DNA of 64,000 nt from Oscillatoria sp. FACHB-1407 (GCF_014697545.1 NZ_JACJSA010000027.1:31343-95342); one strand, 5' to 3'; shown: positions 18,398-27,398, numbered from the stretch's first letter. The notes: generated from the letters alone by a model not told the origin. Made by a program: numbers and translations.

Positions 18398-19162
18398 TTA
18401 ACGACAACCAACAGCCCTTGCTCTGATCACTCTATCTAAATTGGGAGTGAACTCGATGGTGTAAGGGTAGGGCGACGCACTGTTGCAGGACATTCTGGCG
18501 TGGTTTGCGCGACGCGGATACGACCAGGAACTAGCCCCAACGATTAAATTACCGTTTAATCGCAGCGCAAGGCTATTCACTTGCATCGAGTTTGTTCTAC
18601 CATTCGTCAGCACGGAGGATAGAAATGTTGCGGCTCGGATGTTGCCATTGGCAGGGTTAATTCTCGTGAGAATGGCAACTTTTGCTCCACCACCACTACC
18701 ATAATTGGTTAGCCATCCATTGGTCGCAAATCGCCGGAAATCTTGAGAAGGTCTGCCTTGCGTGCCAGTAGCGGTAAACACGGCATAGATATTACCGCCA
18801 TTCCATACCAGTCCATAACCTGTGCTATCGTCACCTGTCACTTCGTAGTTGGTTTTGCACCAGACTCGTCTACCTGCATCAAAACGAATTAGCCGAGGAT
18901 CTTTGTTGTTGGCTGAGACTTGTTGATAGCCAATATAGATGGTGCTTTGCCCGACTGTGACGGAGGCACCACCTCTGGCACGAATAGTTGCTTCAGACTC
19001 ATTGCAATTGAAGGCGATCGCCTCATTTCGGACTGATGAGGCTGCCAAAGCATGGCTCTGTAATTCACTCAGGCTAATCGCTGTACTCAAACCTAAAAGA
19101 GCCATGATCCGTACACAAGCTGTTGTTAACCGAGATAGCTTGAACCGTTGTTTAGCTTGCAT
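18398..19162 (-). CDS. Secreted protein of unknown function
   Basis: About 254 residues from ATG 19162, which is preceded by GCTGGGAA. The N-terminus MQAKQRFKLSRLTTACVRIM plus a hydrophobic stretch ending SHALAAS is a signal peptide. The mature part is beta-rich, with repeated motifs of the type LVWNGGNIYAVFTATGTQGR and LALRLNGNLIVGASSW, and has cysteines that could pair (FNCNES, RVWCKTN, RMSCNSA, VGCR). It resembles a beta-propeller-like secreted domain, but no named family is claimed. It is single-gene in context. Confidence 0.7.
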   Translation of the reverse strand: MQAKQRFKLSRLTTACVRIMALLGLSTAISLSELQSHALAASSVRNEAIAFNCNESEATIRARGGASVTVGQSTIYIGYQQVSANNKDPRLIRFDAGRRVWCKTNYEVTGDDSTGYGLVWNGGNIYAVFTATGTQGRPSQDFRRFATNGWLTNYGSGGGAKVAILTRINPANGNIRAATFLSSVLTNGRTNSMQVNSLALRLNGNLIVGASSWSYPRRANHARMSCNSASPYPYTIEFTPNLDRVIRARAVGCR

Positions 19163-19376
19163 AATAGTTTTTCCCAGCAGAAACAATTGATGAATTGACT
19201 GGTAACGTGTGAGAAGCATCAACAAGAGCGATCGCTCACTATCACGACTAGCCTGATCCTCACCTAGTATTCCCTTGGTGAACCGACTCAATTACAGTTC
19301 ATGAGGACGTAGCGCAACAGATTATGTACCTGTGCCCGTCTTTCGCTTTTTGGAGTGGCTTAGTGTAATGGTGTGC

Positions 19377-19793
19377 TCAGTGTTCGTTCTTGTTGTTTGT
19401 TTGTAAAAGCCAGACGATAAACATAACGCTAAAGAGAAGATCACAGCACCCGACTAGAAATGAAATGAGGGGTAGATCACCTGTGAAATAGAAAATGAAA
19501 AAGAAGAGAGCGATCGTAAACTTACAGGCTGCGGCTGCGGCGATAAAGAGGTTTTCTGGTGTGCGGTTAATAAAAAGCCAAGCATATCCCAGTCCAAAAA
19601 TCAGAATCCACGAAGCAATAACCCAGAGACTAAAAGGGGATACATTTGTCGGCAGTCCAAACGAATCAGCCGTGGAGTAATAGACTGGAGGTGCAAAACT
19701 AATGGCTCCAAAGACATTAAAAATGGCTGTGAGTAACAAACAGTATCGAAACCAGGGTGCGATAGGGGGATGAGGTTTTGGAGAGGCAGTCAT
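19377..19793 (-). CDS. Small four-span membrane protein
   Basis: 138 residues with four predicted hydrophobic spans, at about 17-37, 53-73, 82-101 and 107-130. Both ends are predicted cytoplasmic (MTASPKPHPPIAPWFR at the N-terminus, QTNNKNEH at the C-terminus). I do not assign a family. It is flanked by secreted-protein genes in the same direction, but gaps of over 200 bp make an operon doubtful. Confidence 0.7.
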   Translation of the reverse strand: MTASPKPHPPIAPWFRYCLLLTAIFNVFGAISFAPPVYYSTADSFGLPTNVSPFSLWVIASWILIFGLGYAWLFINRTPENLFIAAAAACKFTIALFFFIFYFTGDLPLISFLVGCCDLLFSVMFIVWLLQTNNKNEH

Positions 19794-19987
19794 AGTCTAT
19801 AAAAATGATGGTCGTCCCACCACAATAGTTCCCAAGGAGTAATGCTTCAGCACGCAGAAGAGACGGAGAGGCGTTGTGTAAACACCCTCAGAGAGATCGG
19901 CTAAAACCTGACCACAGCATCAAGAAACGGGTTGCTTATGTTGGGAGCGATCGCCTGGAAGCGATTTTGATAGATTTTGGGATGGGC

Positions 19988-20536
19988 TTACTGCCCTCCA
20001 GTGAGATCAATGTTGAATGTTTGAGCGAGGATAAGGGGATTGAAATATTCTCGGATTGTGCCTATCTTGCCGTCTCTCATCTCAAACACAACAATGTAAA
20101 CGTTTTGATAGGATGCTCCATTTTCAGCAATCACAAAGTTTCCTTGTCCTTCTACCGTGACGGTTTGCTCATCCGCAGAAACGATCACGCGTAAATTTTC
20201 AAACTGAATTCTGCTGAAGGTTTGATTGATGCGTTGAAAGAAACCCTGCACGGCTGCTTTACCTTCAAAACGGTTGGGTGCTCCGGGTAACTGGTAGGGT
20301 TGCTCTAGCACAACGTTCTCCGCCAGGAGATCCCCAAGTCCCTGCAAATTCTCGGCTTCAATCTGTTGAATGAAGGTTCGGATCGTCTGTTCTGACGTGG
20401 ATGAGGTCGGCATGGTTTGGGCGAGCAACGGCACTGCTTCTGCGTTTGCGGCAGAAGTCAGGGGAATAGAAGTTAAGGCGATCGCAGGTAATATGCCAAC
20501 AACGGTACAGAGAATGCCTGGAAATGACCGATTCAT
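19988..20536 (-). CDS. Secreted SnoaL/NTF2-like protein
   Basis: 182 residues. The first 30 form a signal peptide (FPGILCTVVGILPAIALTSI, cleavage near ANA). The rest is an NTF2/SnoaL-like cone: TIRTFIQQIEAENLQGLGDL, then NRFEGKAAVQGFFQRI, then IREYFNPL. Relatives include ketosteroid-isomerase-like proteins; catalytic residues cannot be assigned. Periplasmic location is inferred. Confidence 0.8.
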   Translation of the reverse strand: MNRSFPGILCTVVGILPAIALTSIPLTSAANAEAVPLLAQTMPTSSTSEQTIRTFIQQIEAENLQGLGDLLAENVVLEQPYQLPGAPNRFEGKAAVQGFFQRINQTFSRIQFENLRVIVSADEQTVTVEGQGNFVIAENGASYQNVYIVVFEMRDGKIGTIREYFNPLILAQTFNIDLTGGQ

Positions 20537-21111
20537 AGTTTCGCAATCCTCAGGATATGAATAAGTTATTTTTCTTTACTCTAGCCAGTATATAGCTGTC
20601 CTAAACCAGTTATGAGATGAGTAGGCTGTAAGAGGTGCGTCCCTCCGAGGTGAACCTCTTACAACCCGTTTGGGATTGATATGTACTGCGATCAATTTGG
20701 ATTTTGGTCTGGTGAAGAGCTTTGCGTTGATTGATGAGATTCTTGAGAAAGGATCTACCCATCGGTTTTCGGTAGGAGCGTTTCGCGAAACTCCCCTACG
20801 GTTATTTTGTTTCCTGGAAATCTTCTAAAGGTTCTATAGCCGTAGTCATCTCAATTAAGAGGATAAAGTACTCAACAGGACAGACGCGACGAATCGCGTC
20901 TCTCTCAGCAGGACTCAAATTCAATGTCCTAATGGTTTTGGCGATCGCTATATTTCACGAAACGATGCAGAATTGTTATGTGGAGTTCTCACCTGTACCA
21001 AGTTTCACTCCCCATTCGTCTTATTTTCTTAAGCAAAAAGGTTTTATTCACGAAAATCTAAGGGTTAGTGATTGAATATTCTTTAGAAATTGATCGGCAG
21101 GATTCATCACC
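20537..21111. repeat. Gap with two inverted repeats
   Basis: No gene is seen. Two hairpin-forming sequences are present: TGTAAGAGGT (20627-20636) with its complement at 20654-20663, and GTAGGAGCGTTTCGCGAAAC at 20772-20799, which shares the GTTTCGCGAAAC core of repeat D. A GCGATCGC site lies at 20941. Confidence 0.5.
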
Positions 21112-21465
21112 ATGAGCAAATTATTCAACCGTTCCGAATTAAAAGATATTGCTCAATCTCATCGGTTAGTGTTGTGGTCTCTTTTAGCAGGAATTGTGAT
21201 TAGCCTGTTGCGCTTTTCAGGAATTGATCCACAGCTTGGTAATTTACTGTATATTGCAGCAGCACTGTTTCAAATTTTTTCGTTATTTCGATTAGGAACA
21301 GCACTCAAACTGTCGGCTGTCCTGTTAGTTTTATTAATCATTGGCTTATTTATCCCCATCGTCAGCTTGTTTATTCTGCTGTATATGCACAGTGAGGCGA
21401 TGAGAGTTCTCAAACAAGGGGGTGTAAATGTGGGTTTTATGGGGGCTGATCCAAACTCAATTTAA
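21112..21465 (+). CDS. Small membrane protein
   Basis: 117 residues with three hydrophobic spans (about 18-37, 43-62 and 66-92). The C-terminal tail is hydrophilic and glycine rich (LKQGGVNVGFMGADPNSI). ATG 21112 has AGGA upstream. Similar short proteins of this kind are common in cyanobacteria, but I do not know a function. Confidence 0.7.
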   Translation: MSKLFNRSELKDIAQSHRLVLWSLLAGIVISLLRFSGIDPQLGNLLYIAAALFQIFSLFRLGTALKLSAVLLVLLIIGLFIPIVSLFILLYMHSEAMRVLKQGGVNVGFMGADPNSI

Positions 21466-21695
21466 AGCTCCTCAAACGCTTAGGCAGGTGTGTACAGCAA
21501 AGTGCTGAGTGTTGAGGCTTGAGTGCTTAGGACTGAGTGTTGAGGCTGAAAGGTAGCACGTTACGTTCAAAATTTAGAGGTGTCCTGACAAACCGTTCAT
21601 TTGGATAGCAACTGTCGAGATAGATGAGACAAAGAGGTGTAGGGGATTGCGTCTCCAGCCAAGGATTCCATCCCCTCTCTACAAATTGGTAGCGA
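21466..21695. repeat. Short direct repeats and partial repeat A
   Basis: CTGAGTGTTGAGGCT occurs twice (21504-21518 and 21533-21547), typical of short tandem repeats found between cyanobacterial genes. From 21604, ATAGCAACTGTCGAGATAG begins a diverged, truncated type-A element that fades before 21700. Confidence 0.5.
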
Positions 21696-22439
21696 TTAAT
21701 GTACCAATGCGGCTGGATCGGGATGATCAGCTAATCGGCCATCCTCCATGTAGATAATGCGATCGGCAATGTCGAGAATCCGGTTGTCGTGAGTCACCAG
21801 GAGAATGGTGCAATGCTGTTCCTTGGCAAGTTTTTGCATCAGACTGACCACTTCTCGACCCGATTTTTTGTCGAGCGCGGCGGTAGGTTCGTCAGCAAGA
21901 ATGATGCGGGGTTGGCTGACCAGGGCACGGGCGATCGCCACTCGTTGTTTTTGTCCACCTGACAAACTATCTGCGTAATAGTCGATGCGTTGTTCCAAGC
22001 CGACTGATTTGAGAATATCAGTGGCGATCGCATCCATGTCTTGATTGAGATATTGCGGATGTAGTTCTAGAGACATGCGAACGTTCTGTTTTGCAGTCAA
22101 AAAAGTCATCAAGTTGTGAGCTTGAAAGATGTAACCAATTTGTTTTCGTAACAGTAAAAGTTGTTGTTTTGTTGCTCCACAAATTTCCTGATCGAGAATC
22201 TTGAGACTTCCTTCTTGAGCCGATCGCAAGCCTCCCATCAGGGTTAAGAGTGTTGTTTTACCAGAACCGGATGGACCTGTCATGATAATGATCTCTCCGG
22301 CGTAAATGTCGAGATTGATATCAAACAATGCCTGCTTACGGAGGTCACCCTGCCCAAAGTAATGATTCAAATGGCGGGCGGAAATGACTGGAGTGGTTGC
22401 TTGTTCAGGAGACTGGGAGGGAGAGATGAGAGTTTGCAT
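21696..22439 (-). CDS. devA: ABC exporter ATP-binding protein, DevA-like
   Basis: 247 residues. Walker A TGPSGSGKTTLL, signature LSGGQKQRVAIARAL, Walker B RIILADEPTAALD and switch LLVTHD are all present, so it should be an active ATPase. It is the last gene of a minus-strand operon with a DevC-like permease 66 bp upstream and a DevB-like adaptor. DevBCA systems couple an ABC motor to a TolC-type outer-membrane channel; in Anabaena one exports heterocyst glycolipids. The cargo here is unknown. Confidence 0.88.
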   Translation of the reverse strand: MQTLISPSQSPEQATTPVISARHLNHYFGQGDLRKQALFDINLDIYAGEIIIMTGPSGSGKTTLLTLMGGLRSAQEGSLKILDQEICGATKQQLLLLRKQIGYIFQAHNLMTFLTAKQNVRMSLELHPQYLNQDMDAIATDILKSVGLEQRIDYYADSLSGGQKQRVAIARALVSQPRIILADEPTAALDKKSGREVVSLMQKLAKEQHCTILLVTHDNRILDIADRIIYMEDGRLADHPDPAALVH

Positions 22440-22505
22440 AGAGGGAGTGAAGGAGTAAGGAATGGCAGGAACGCAATTAATCGCGTTTGTACAAAGGGAT
22501 AAAGC

Positions 22506-23672
22506 TTAAAAAATATCGGCAGGGTCGGCACTCCGCAGTTTTCGCATGGCGACTGCACCGGAGGCAACGCACATGATGATGGTGAGGAGGAGGACAGCGA
22601 TCGCCCGATCAACTTTCATGCCAATGGGGAGGAGTGTTGCGCCGTAGACAATTTGGTAAAGTCCGGTAGCCAGAAAAAGACTGGGAACAAAGCCAATCAG
22701 AGCGAGGATGAGGGACTCTTGCATCAACACAATGAGGAGGTAGCGATCGCTATATCCCATTGCCTTCAAAGTAGCGAACTCAGGCAGGTGATCGGACACA
22801 TCGGAATAGAGAATTTGGTACACGATGACGATGCCAACGATGAAGCCAATCACCGTTCCCAACCCAAAGATGAAACCGATGCCCGTACCATTTGCCCAGT
22901 AGCCTTTTTCAATATCAGCAAATCCGTCGGGAGTCAGCACCATCACATCGTCGGGGAGGATGGCGTCGATCTGCTGACGTACGGCTTCCACATCGGCTCC
23001 GGGCTCCAGGCGGATCAGTCCCACTTCGATCTGGTCAGGCGTACGTTCGGGGAACAGGTTGAGGAAGGTCGAATCGCTGACGACAACATTACCATCGGCA
23101 GCAAAGGATGACCCCATCGTAAATACTCCGCTGACCTGCACCTGCTTGTTGTTGAGTTGAGCCTCAAAGGAACCACTTTGCTCAAACCGTTGGGCGATCG
23201 CCCCATATTCCGGTCGTCCTGCGCGGTCAAACAACACCTGATTCAGCGGTTTAATCTGATCTAACCTTTGATTAATTTCTGCGGATTGAAACACCGGGCT
23301 ACCGGGATCAAATCCCCACACCAAAATGGTGCGACTCTGCAAGGTTTCAGGGTTACGCCATTGAGCCGATCCGATATAGAGCGGATTAACAGACGCAACT
23401 TCATCGACCCCTGCTGCCTGATAGAGCCGCTCACGGGGAGAACTGCGAACGGCAAACAGCGTTTGAAATTGGGGATTGGCAATCACCAGGTCTGCATCCA
23501 GTTCTCGGTAGGGCTTAGTCGCTGCATCAAACAACGCTCCTTGAAAGCCCATCTGCACAAACATGAGGATGTCTGCAAAGGCAATTCCGGCGATCGCCAC
23601 TGTCAGTCGTGCTTTTTGCTTGGTCAGCAGAAGCCACGCTAGCGGTGTTTTCTTGGTCAAAGTTTGCAACAT
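22506..23672 (-). CDS. devC: ABC exporter permease, DevC-like (FtsX/MacB fold)
   Basis: About 388 residues from ATG 23672 (MLQTLTKKTPLAWLLLTKQK), the characteristic DevC start. One membrane span near the N-terminus is followed by a large periplasmic domain (about 40-255) and three C-terminal spans (GFIFGLGTVIGFIVGIVIVY and two further). This is the MacB/FtsX topology. A longer in-frame extension to 23741 exists but overlaps the upstream LuxR gene and does not look like DevC. It works with the ATPase downstream and the adaptor upstream. Confidence 0.88.
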   Translation of the reverse strand: MLQTLTKKTPLAWLLLTKQKARLTVAIAGIAFADILMFVQMGFQGALFDAATKPYRELDADLVIANPQFQTLFAVRSSPRERLYQAAGVDEVASVNPLYIGSAQWRNPETLQSRTILVWGFDPGSPVFQSAEINQRLDQIKPLNQVLFDRAGRPEYGAIAQRFEQSGSFEAQLNNKQVQVSGVFTMGSSFAADGNVVVSDSTFLNLFPERTPDQIEVGLIRLEPGADVEAVRQQIDAILPDDVMVLTPDGFADIEKGYWANGTGIGFIFGLGTVIGFIVGIVIVYQILYSDVSDHLPEFATLKAMGYSDRYLLIVLMQESLILALIGFVPSLFLATGLYQIVYGATLLPIGMKVDRAIAVLLLTIIMCVASGAVAMRKLRSADPADIF

Positions 23673-23688
23673 AAATTGAACTCCTGGG

Positions 23689-23916
23689 TTAAACCAACCC
23701 GTGTCGTAGTGCCACGACAGCAGCTTGCAGTCGGTGCTCAACTCCCAGCTTGTTTAGAATGCTGCGAACGTGGGTCTTAATGGTGTTAGGGCTGAGATAA
23801 AGGCGACGGGCAATTTCTGGGTTACTGGCTCCTTCCGTAATCAGCTTGAGCACCTCTCGCTCACGGCTTGACAGAGGCATGAAGTGGGATTGTGATTGAA
23901 CGGTAGTGGGTTGCAT
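23689..23916 (-). CDS. Solo LuxR-type HTH protein inside the dev operon
   Basis: 75 residues: a short N-terminus and a LuxR/GerE HTH (LSSREREVLKLITEGASNPE, then LSPNTIKTHVRSILNKLGVE). It sits between the adaptor gene and the permease gene, ending 17 bp before the DevC-like start. A second copy of the operon's operator-like sequence lies just upstream (23942-23964), so it may have its own promoter. It is a close paralogue of the protein at 10161-10457. No sensory domain is present, so its activity must be set by its level or by a partner. Confidence 0.8.
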   Translation of the reverse strand: MQPTTVQSQSHFMPLSSREREVLKLITEGASNPEIARRLYLSPNTIKTHVRSILNKLGVEHRLQAAVVALRHGLV

Positions 23917-23941
23917 AGAATTCTCCAGAGAAAAGGGGACG

Positions 23942-23964
23942 TTTTATATCGAACATTCGTTATC
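23942..23964. promoter_or_regulatory. Operator-like site before the solo LuxR gene
   Basis: TTTTATATCGAACATTCGTTAT matches the site at 25899-25924 at most positions and is imperfectly palindromic (CGAA...TTCG). It lies between the stop of the adaptor gene and the LuxR start. The likely binder is the TetR protein encoded at 25176-25757 (inference). Confidence 0.55.
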
Positions 23965-23981
23965 ATTCAGGACAGGTGAAA

Positions 23982-25154
23982 TCACGGTTGAATCTTGACC
24001 TGCACCTGCATATTGGTCAGTTGTGCCACCTGACGACTAGCCGCAGGCGTAAGGGCAATGCGAACTTCTACCACGCGGCGATCGAGGTTCTCTCCGGGTT
24101 GGTTGCTAAAGGTGTTTTGACGGCTCACCTGCCAACCCACCTGAGATACAGTGCCCTGCAATTCACCTGAAAAGCCCTGCCCGGTCACAATCGCAGTTTG
24201 TCCGGGTTGGATGTTACCGATGTCAGATTGATACACTTCAGCAACGACTTCCATCTGATCTGTTTGTCCCAAATCAGCGATACCGCTCTCGCTCAGCTTC
24301 TCACCGGGGCGAGTGTGGATTTTCAGAACTTGTCCGGCAATGGGGGCACGAATATAGGCTTGCTCTAAATCGGTTTGCGCCTGAGTAAGAGCCGCGATCG
24401 CCCCATCTACTTCGGTCTGCGCTACCTGTACATCTACCGGGCGCACTTCGGCAATGCGATCCAGGGTTGCAGTAGCTTCCTGGAGTTGGGCTTCCAGGGT
24501 TTCTAGCGTGCGGTTCTGATTTTCCTGCGCTTCTCGCAATTGCTTCTCGGCAGTCACAGCCGTCAAACGACGACTGTCTAACGTAGACTGTGACACAGCC
24601 CCTTCCTGATACAACTGTTGATATCGGTTGTACTCAACTTGAGCGTTTTGATATTCCGCTTCTAATCGAGCCAGAGTTGCAGCCTGTACTCCGCGTGCTC
24701 CGTTCAGTTCTGCCCGGAGACGTACAATCGCGGCCTGTTGTGCTTGTACCTCCCCGGTTTTGGCTCCAGCCCGTACCTGTGCCAACCGCGCCTGTGCTTG
24801 CCGTACCTCTTCCTGCGCCTGTTGCACTGCATTTTGGAGGCGATCGCGTGAACTCAAGACGGCAATAATCTGCCCTGTTTCGACGCGATCGCCCTCTTTC
24901 ACCCGCAGTTCTGCAAGGCGATCGCCATCTAGCGTCATTGGTGCAGCTAATTGGATGACTTCAGTGGCAGGTTCTAACCGCCCTAAAGCACTGATAGAGC
25001 GACTGTCTGGAGTGACTTCAACGGATTGCGCCGTACTCTCCTTTGCCTGGTTGATGGCTGAGATGCCGTAGACTGTGATACCTCCGGTAATCGTCGTAGC
25101 CATGAATAGCAGGGTCATCAGCCGACGATTTGGTAGTTTTAGGGTGTGTTGCAT
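23982..25154 (-). CDS. devB: Membrane fusion adaptor, DevB-like (HlyD family)
   Basis: 390 residues. One N-terminal membrane span (LMTLLFMATTITGGITVYGI) is followed by the DevB hallmark SALGRLEPATEVIQLAAP, a split lipoyl domain (VKEGDRVETGQIIAVL, then AYIRAPIAGQVLKI) and a very long Gln/Ala-rich coiled coil (about 100-255). The end is a beta-barrel domain. It links the ABC permease to an outer-membrane channel. TAGGAGACGCCC precedes the ATG. It begins 22 bp after the TetR stop, so the two are co-transcribed. Confidence 0.9.
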   Translation of the reverse strand: MQHTLKLPNRRLMTLLFMATTITGGITVYGISAINQAKESTAQSVEVTPDSRSISALGRLEPATEVIQLAAPMTLDGDRLAELRVKEGDRVETGQIIAVLSSRDRLQNAVQQAQEEVRQAQARLAQVRAGAKTGEVQAQQAAIVRLRAELNGARGVQAATLARLEAEYQNAQVEYNRYQQLYQEGAVSQSTLDSRRLTAVTAEKQLREAQENQNRTLETLEAQLQEATATLDRIAEVRPVDVQVAQTEVDGAIAALTQAQTDLEQAYIRAPIAGQVLKIHTRPGEKLSESGIADLGQTDQMEVVAEVYQSDIGNIQPGQTAIVTGQGFSGELQGTVSQVGWQVSRQNTFSNQPGENLDRRVVEVRIALTPAASRQVAQLTNMQVQVKIQP

Positions 25155-25175
25155 AAGGGCGTCTCCTAAAGTTGC

Positions 25176-25757
25176 TTAGACCGATTCAGGATGCTGGTCT
25201 AGATAAAGTTTCAGCATGGTCATGATGAGTTGAACGGGTTTTTGAAAGGTGAATTCCTCAGGGTCAAACATTCGGTGTAATAACAAGCCGTCAATGAAGC
25301 ACCCCAGCAGTTCCAGCAGGTTTCTATCTTTGATGGCTACCAGGTCACTAATCTCCTGTTCATGGTCTTTCCAAATTTGGGAGAAGAGAGAGAGGCGATC
25401 GCTGCCATCTCGCTTTTGCTGCTGGTAAAACTCCACCATCAGCAGGTTCTGTTTAATGAAATAGTCTTCGTGCCTCTCGATGAACTGGAAGATGGCACTG
25501 ATGCGCTCTAATGTTGATGTCTTCTGGTGAGTTTCGATGACTGCACTGCGAATATCTCGTAGCGTCATTTCTCGAACCATCTGCTCAAATAACACTTCCT
25601 TACTGGGAAAGTAGTGGTAAAGCGTTCCTGTAGACACCTTTAACCCCTGAGCAATCTGCCGCATGGTAATAGCGGCGTATCCTTTCTCGGCAAACAGGTC
25701 AAAGCATTGGCTCAATAACTCCTTGCGATATTGGTCGTGGTCAATGATTTTGGGCAT
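25176..25757 (-). CDS. TetR-family repressor of the DevBCA-like operon
   Basis: 193 residues. The N-terminal HTH reads LFAEKGYAAITMRQIAQGLK and VSTGTLYHYFPSKEVLFEQM, the classical TetR signature. The C-terminal ligand domain is helical and Gln/Lys rich. It is the first gene of the operon, so it probably regulates itself together with the exporter. Operator-like copies lie upstream of this gene (25899-25924) and again before the LuxR gene. The ligand may be the exported substrate, as in many TetR-efflux pairs (inference). Confidence 0.9.
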   Translation of the reverse strand: MPKIIDHDQYRKELLSQCFDLFAEKGYAAITMRQIAQGLKVSTGTLYHYFPSKEVLFEQMVREMTLRDIRSAVIETHQKTSTLERISAIFQFIERHEDYFIKQNLLMVEFYQQQKRDGSDRLSLFSQIWKDHEQEISDLVAIKDRNLLELLGCFIDGLLLHRMFDPEEFTFQKPVQLIMTMLKLYLDQHPESV

Positions 25758-25898
25758 GGGACGAAAGCAAGCGACGATCTCAGGGAATCACAATCTGTCC
25801 AAAGGGACAAGGTGAGGGGCGATCGCTGAGGATTCAAATTCGAGGACGGGTTACTGGAGAAGGCGCAAGATGTCAGAGAGTTCCTCCAGACAAAACGG

Positions 25899-25924
25899 TT
25901 TTATATCGAACGTTTGTTATATAT
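25899..25924. promoter_or_regulatory. Operator-like site before the TetR-dev operon
   Basis: TTTTATATCGAACGTTTGTTAT is an imperfect palindrome centred on AACGTT. It lies about 140 bp upstream of the TetR start codon and matches 23942-23964. It probably marks the promoter of the operon. Confidence 0.55.
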
Positions 25925-25959
25925 TAACCGCACAAGCTCGGCTTTGTAAAGGGTCTGTT

Positions 25960-26100
25960 ACTTCAAAGGCGTTGCTGAATAAGAATATGAGATCGCGAGC
26001 AAGATGCTCGCACTCCCTTGTGATGATCGCGATAGGGTGAGCGTCTCGCTCACGTTGGGAATTTACGGATCATTTGTCATTTCAGCAACGCCACTTCAAA
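25960..26100. mobile_element. MITE with 8-bp target duplication
   Basis: The element is 25968-26092 (125 bp). Its ends are GGCGTTGCTGAAT at the left and ATTTCAGCAACGCC at the right, which are inverted repeats. Outside it, ACTTCAAA is present on both sides (25960-25967 and 26093-26100). This direct duplication is the footprint of transposition. The inside contains palindromic segments such as GCGAGCAAGATGCTCGC and has no transposase, so a parent element elsewhere must have mobilised it. Confidence 0.85.
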
Positions 26101-26109
26101 GTAGGTCGG

Positions 26110-26583
26110 TTAACCAAATTCCGCCCTTTGTCGCTGTTTCTTCTCCAAATATTGCTGATGTTCCTCCGTGGCTAACCAATACTGGGAGGCTGCTTGAATT
26201 TGCGTGACGATTGGTTTGTCATACTTTCCAGAGCGATCGAGCCACTCTTTAGATCGTCTTGCTCTCTCGGCTTGTTCGGTTGTGTGATAGAAGATGACGG
26301 AGCGGTATTGCTCTCCCCGGTCTGCGCCCTGGCGATTGAGGCTAGTTGGGTCATGAATGCTCCAAAAAAGTATGAGCAACTCGTCGTAACTGACCAAAGA
26401 TGGGTCGTAGGTGACCTGGCAGACTTCAGCATGTCCTGTGATGCGCGATAACACATCCAGGTAGCAGGGATTGTCAAAATGTCCGCCCATATAACCGACT
26501 GATGTGGATACAACCCCTTTCATTTTCCGAAAGGCAGCTTCCACTCCCCAAAAACATCCGGCTCCAAATGTCGCTATCTCCAT
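26110..26583 (-). CDS. msrA: Peptide methionine (S)-sulfoxide reductase
   Basis: 157 residues. The active-site motif GCFWG is at residues 9-13, giving the catalytic Cys10. Other family motifs are GYMGG, ITGHAEVCQVTYDP and FWSIHDPTSLNRQG. It repairs oxidised methionine in proteins at the expense of thioredoxin. The usual C-terminal resolving cysteines are not seen. The gene stands alone, with the 125-bp MITE just past its stop codon. Confidence 0.95.
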   Translation of the reverse strand: MEIATFGAGCFWGVEAAFRKMKGVVSTSVGYMGGHFDNPCYLDVLSRITGHAEVCQVTYDPSLVSYDELLILFWSIHDPTSLNRQGADRGEQYRSVIFYHTTEQAERARRSKEWLDRSGKYDKPIVTQIQAASQYWLATEEHQQYLEKKQRQRAEFG

Positions 26584-26683
26584 TGGATCTGTTGCAAATC
26601 AAAGACTCAATGTAGTAACTCTACCGGGAAGTGGGAAAAATTTCCCGTCTCAGCGATCGCCAATGCTATTTAGGATCGCGAAT

Positions 26684-26832
26684 TTATGAAGGTGTAATTC
26701 CTGGCGTAGGGGCGTGACATTCGGTCAAAAGCTCTTGCCATTGTTTCAGAACCCTCTGCCGAATGCCGCGCCCGTACATGGGGTTGCCGTTTTTCAGGTT
26801 ATTTAATTCACGGTCCTTAAGTGATGGGGGTT
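26684..26832 (-). pseudogene. Short coding-like remnant
   Basis: The minus strand reads LKDRELNNLKNGNPMYGRGI and then RQRVLKQWQELLTECHAPTP before a stop. The composition is protein-like (basic, helical), but the frame is blocked upstream by a stop and the only ATG (26779) lies inside it. It could be a 31-residue gene or the tail of a lost one. I do not recognise the family. Confidence 0.35.
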
Positions 26833-26909
26833 AGGGTAGAATCCCCGTAAAAGGCACTACTCCCTTTACCCCCGTTGTTTATTGAAGGTCGCGATCAGTT
26901 CACGACCAA

Positions 26910-27173
26910 TTATCGATCGGGCTGTGGATTGATGATCTCGCTGGTATCCACTGTGCTGTTATAGAGATCGCTTGGATTAGCATCTCCAGAAGGGGGTTTA
27001 GCACTGCTCTTTTCTGCGGTGTTTGCCTGTCCCAGATCGCGAGTGTCAAAGGTGGTGGTGTATTGCTCAGGAAGATTTGACTTACTGTCAACTACCTCAA
27101 AGGCAAAAGCGACTGGAACCAGGATTGAATTGAGCATAAGAGCAGACAGACCAGCAAAAGCAAAGCGTTTCAT
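26910..27173 (-). CDS. Small secreted protein
   Basis: 87 residues: a signal peptide (MKRFAFAGLSALMLNSILVP, cleavage near AFA) and a short polar mature part (TTFDTRDLGQANTAEKSSA, NPSDLYNSTVDTSEI). No family is recognised. The gene is monocistronic. Confidence 0.65.
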   Translation of the reverse strand: MKRFAFAGLSALMLNSILVPVAFAFEVVDSKSNLPEQYTTTFDTRDLGQANTAEKSSAKPPSGDANPSDLYNSTVDTSEIINPQPDR

Positions 27174-27398
27174 AGACTACCTCCTAAAGGTTTAAGGAAT
27201 GATTGAGGGAAGAGATGGTTGTCTGAACCGCTCTCTTAACCTCATGTTTTGTAGTCTCTCTGGTGAACTTAAATAGTTCATAAGATAAACGTGAAAGAAT
27301 CTTTATAAACGCTATGATCGTGACATTATCACTACCGATTGCTATCCTGTTTGAGATTTCAGTTCAGACCTTAATTCCTCCATTAGGGGAAGCTAACC

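Noticed and set aside
19874..20194. Plus-strand open frame opposite the SnoaL-like gene
   Set aside because: Antisense shadow of a gene with a clear signal peptide and fold.
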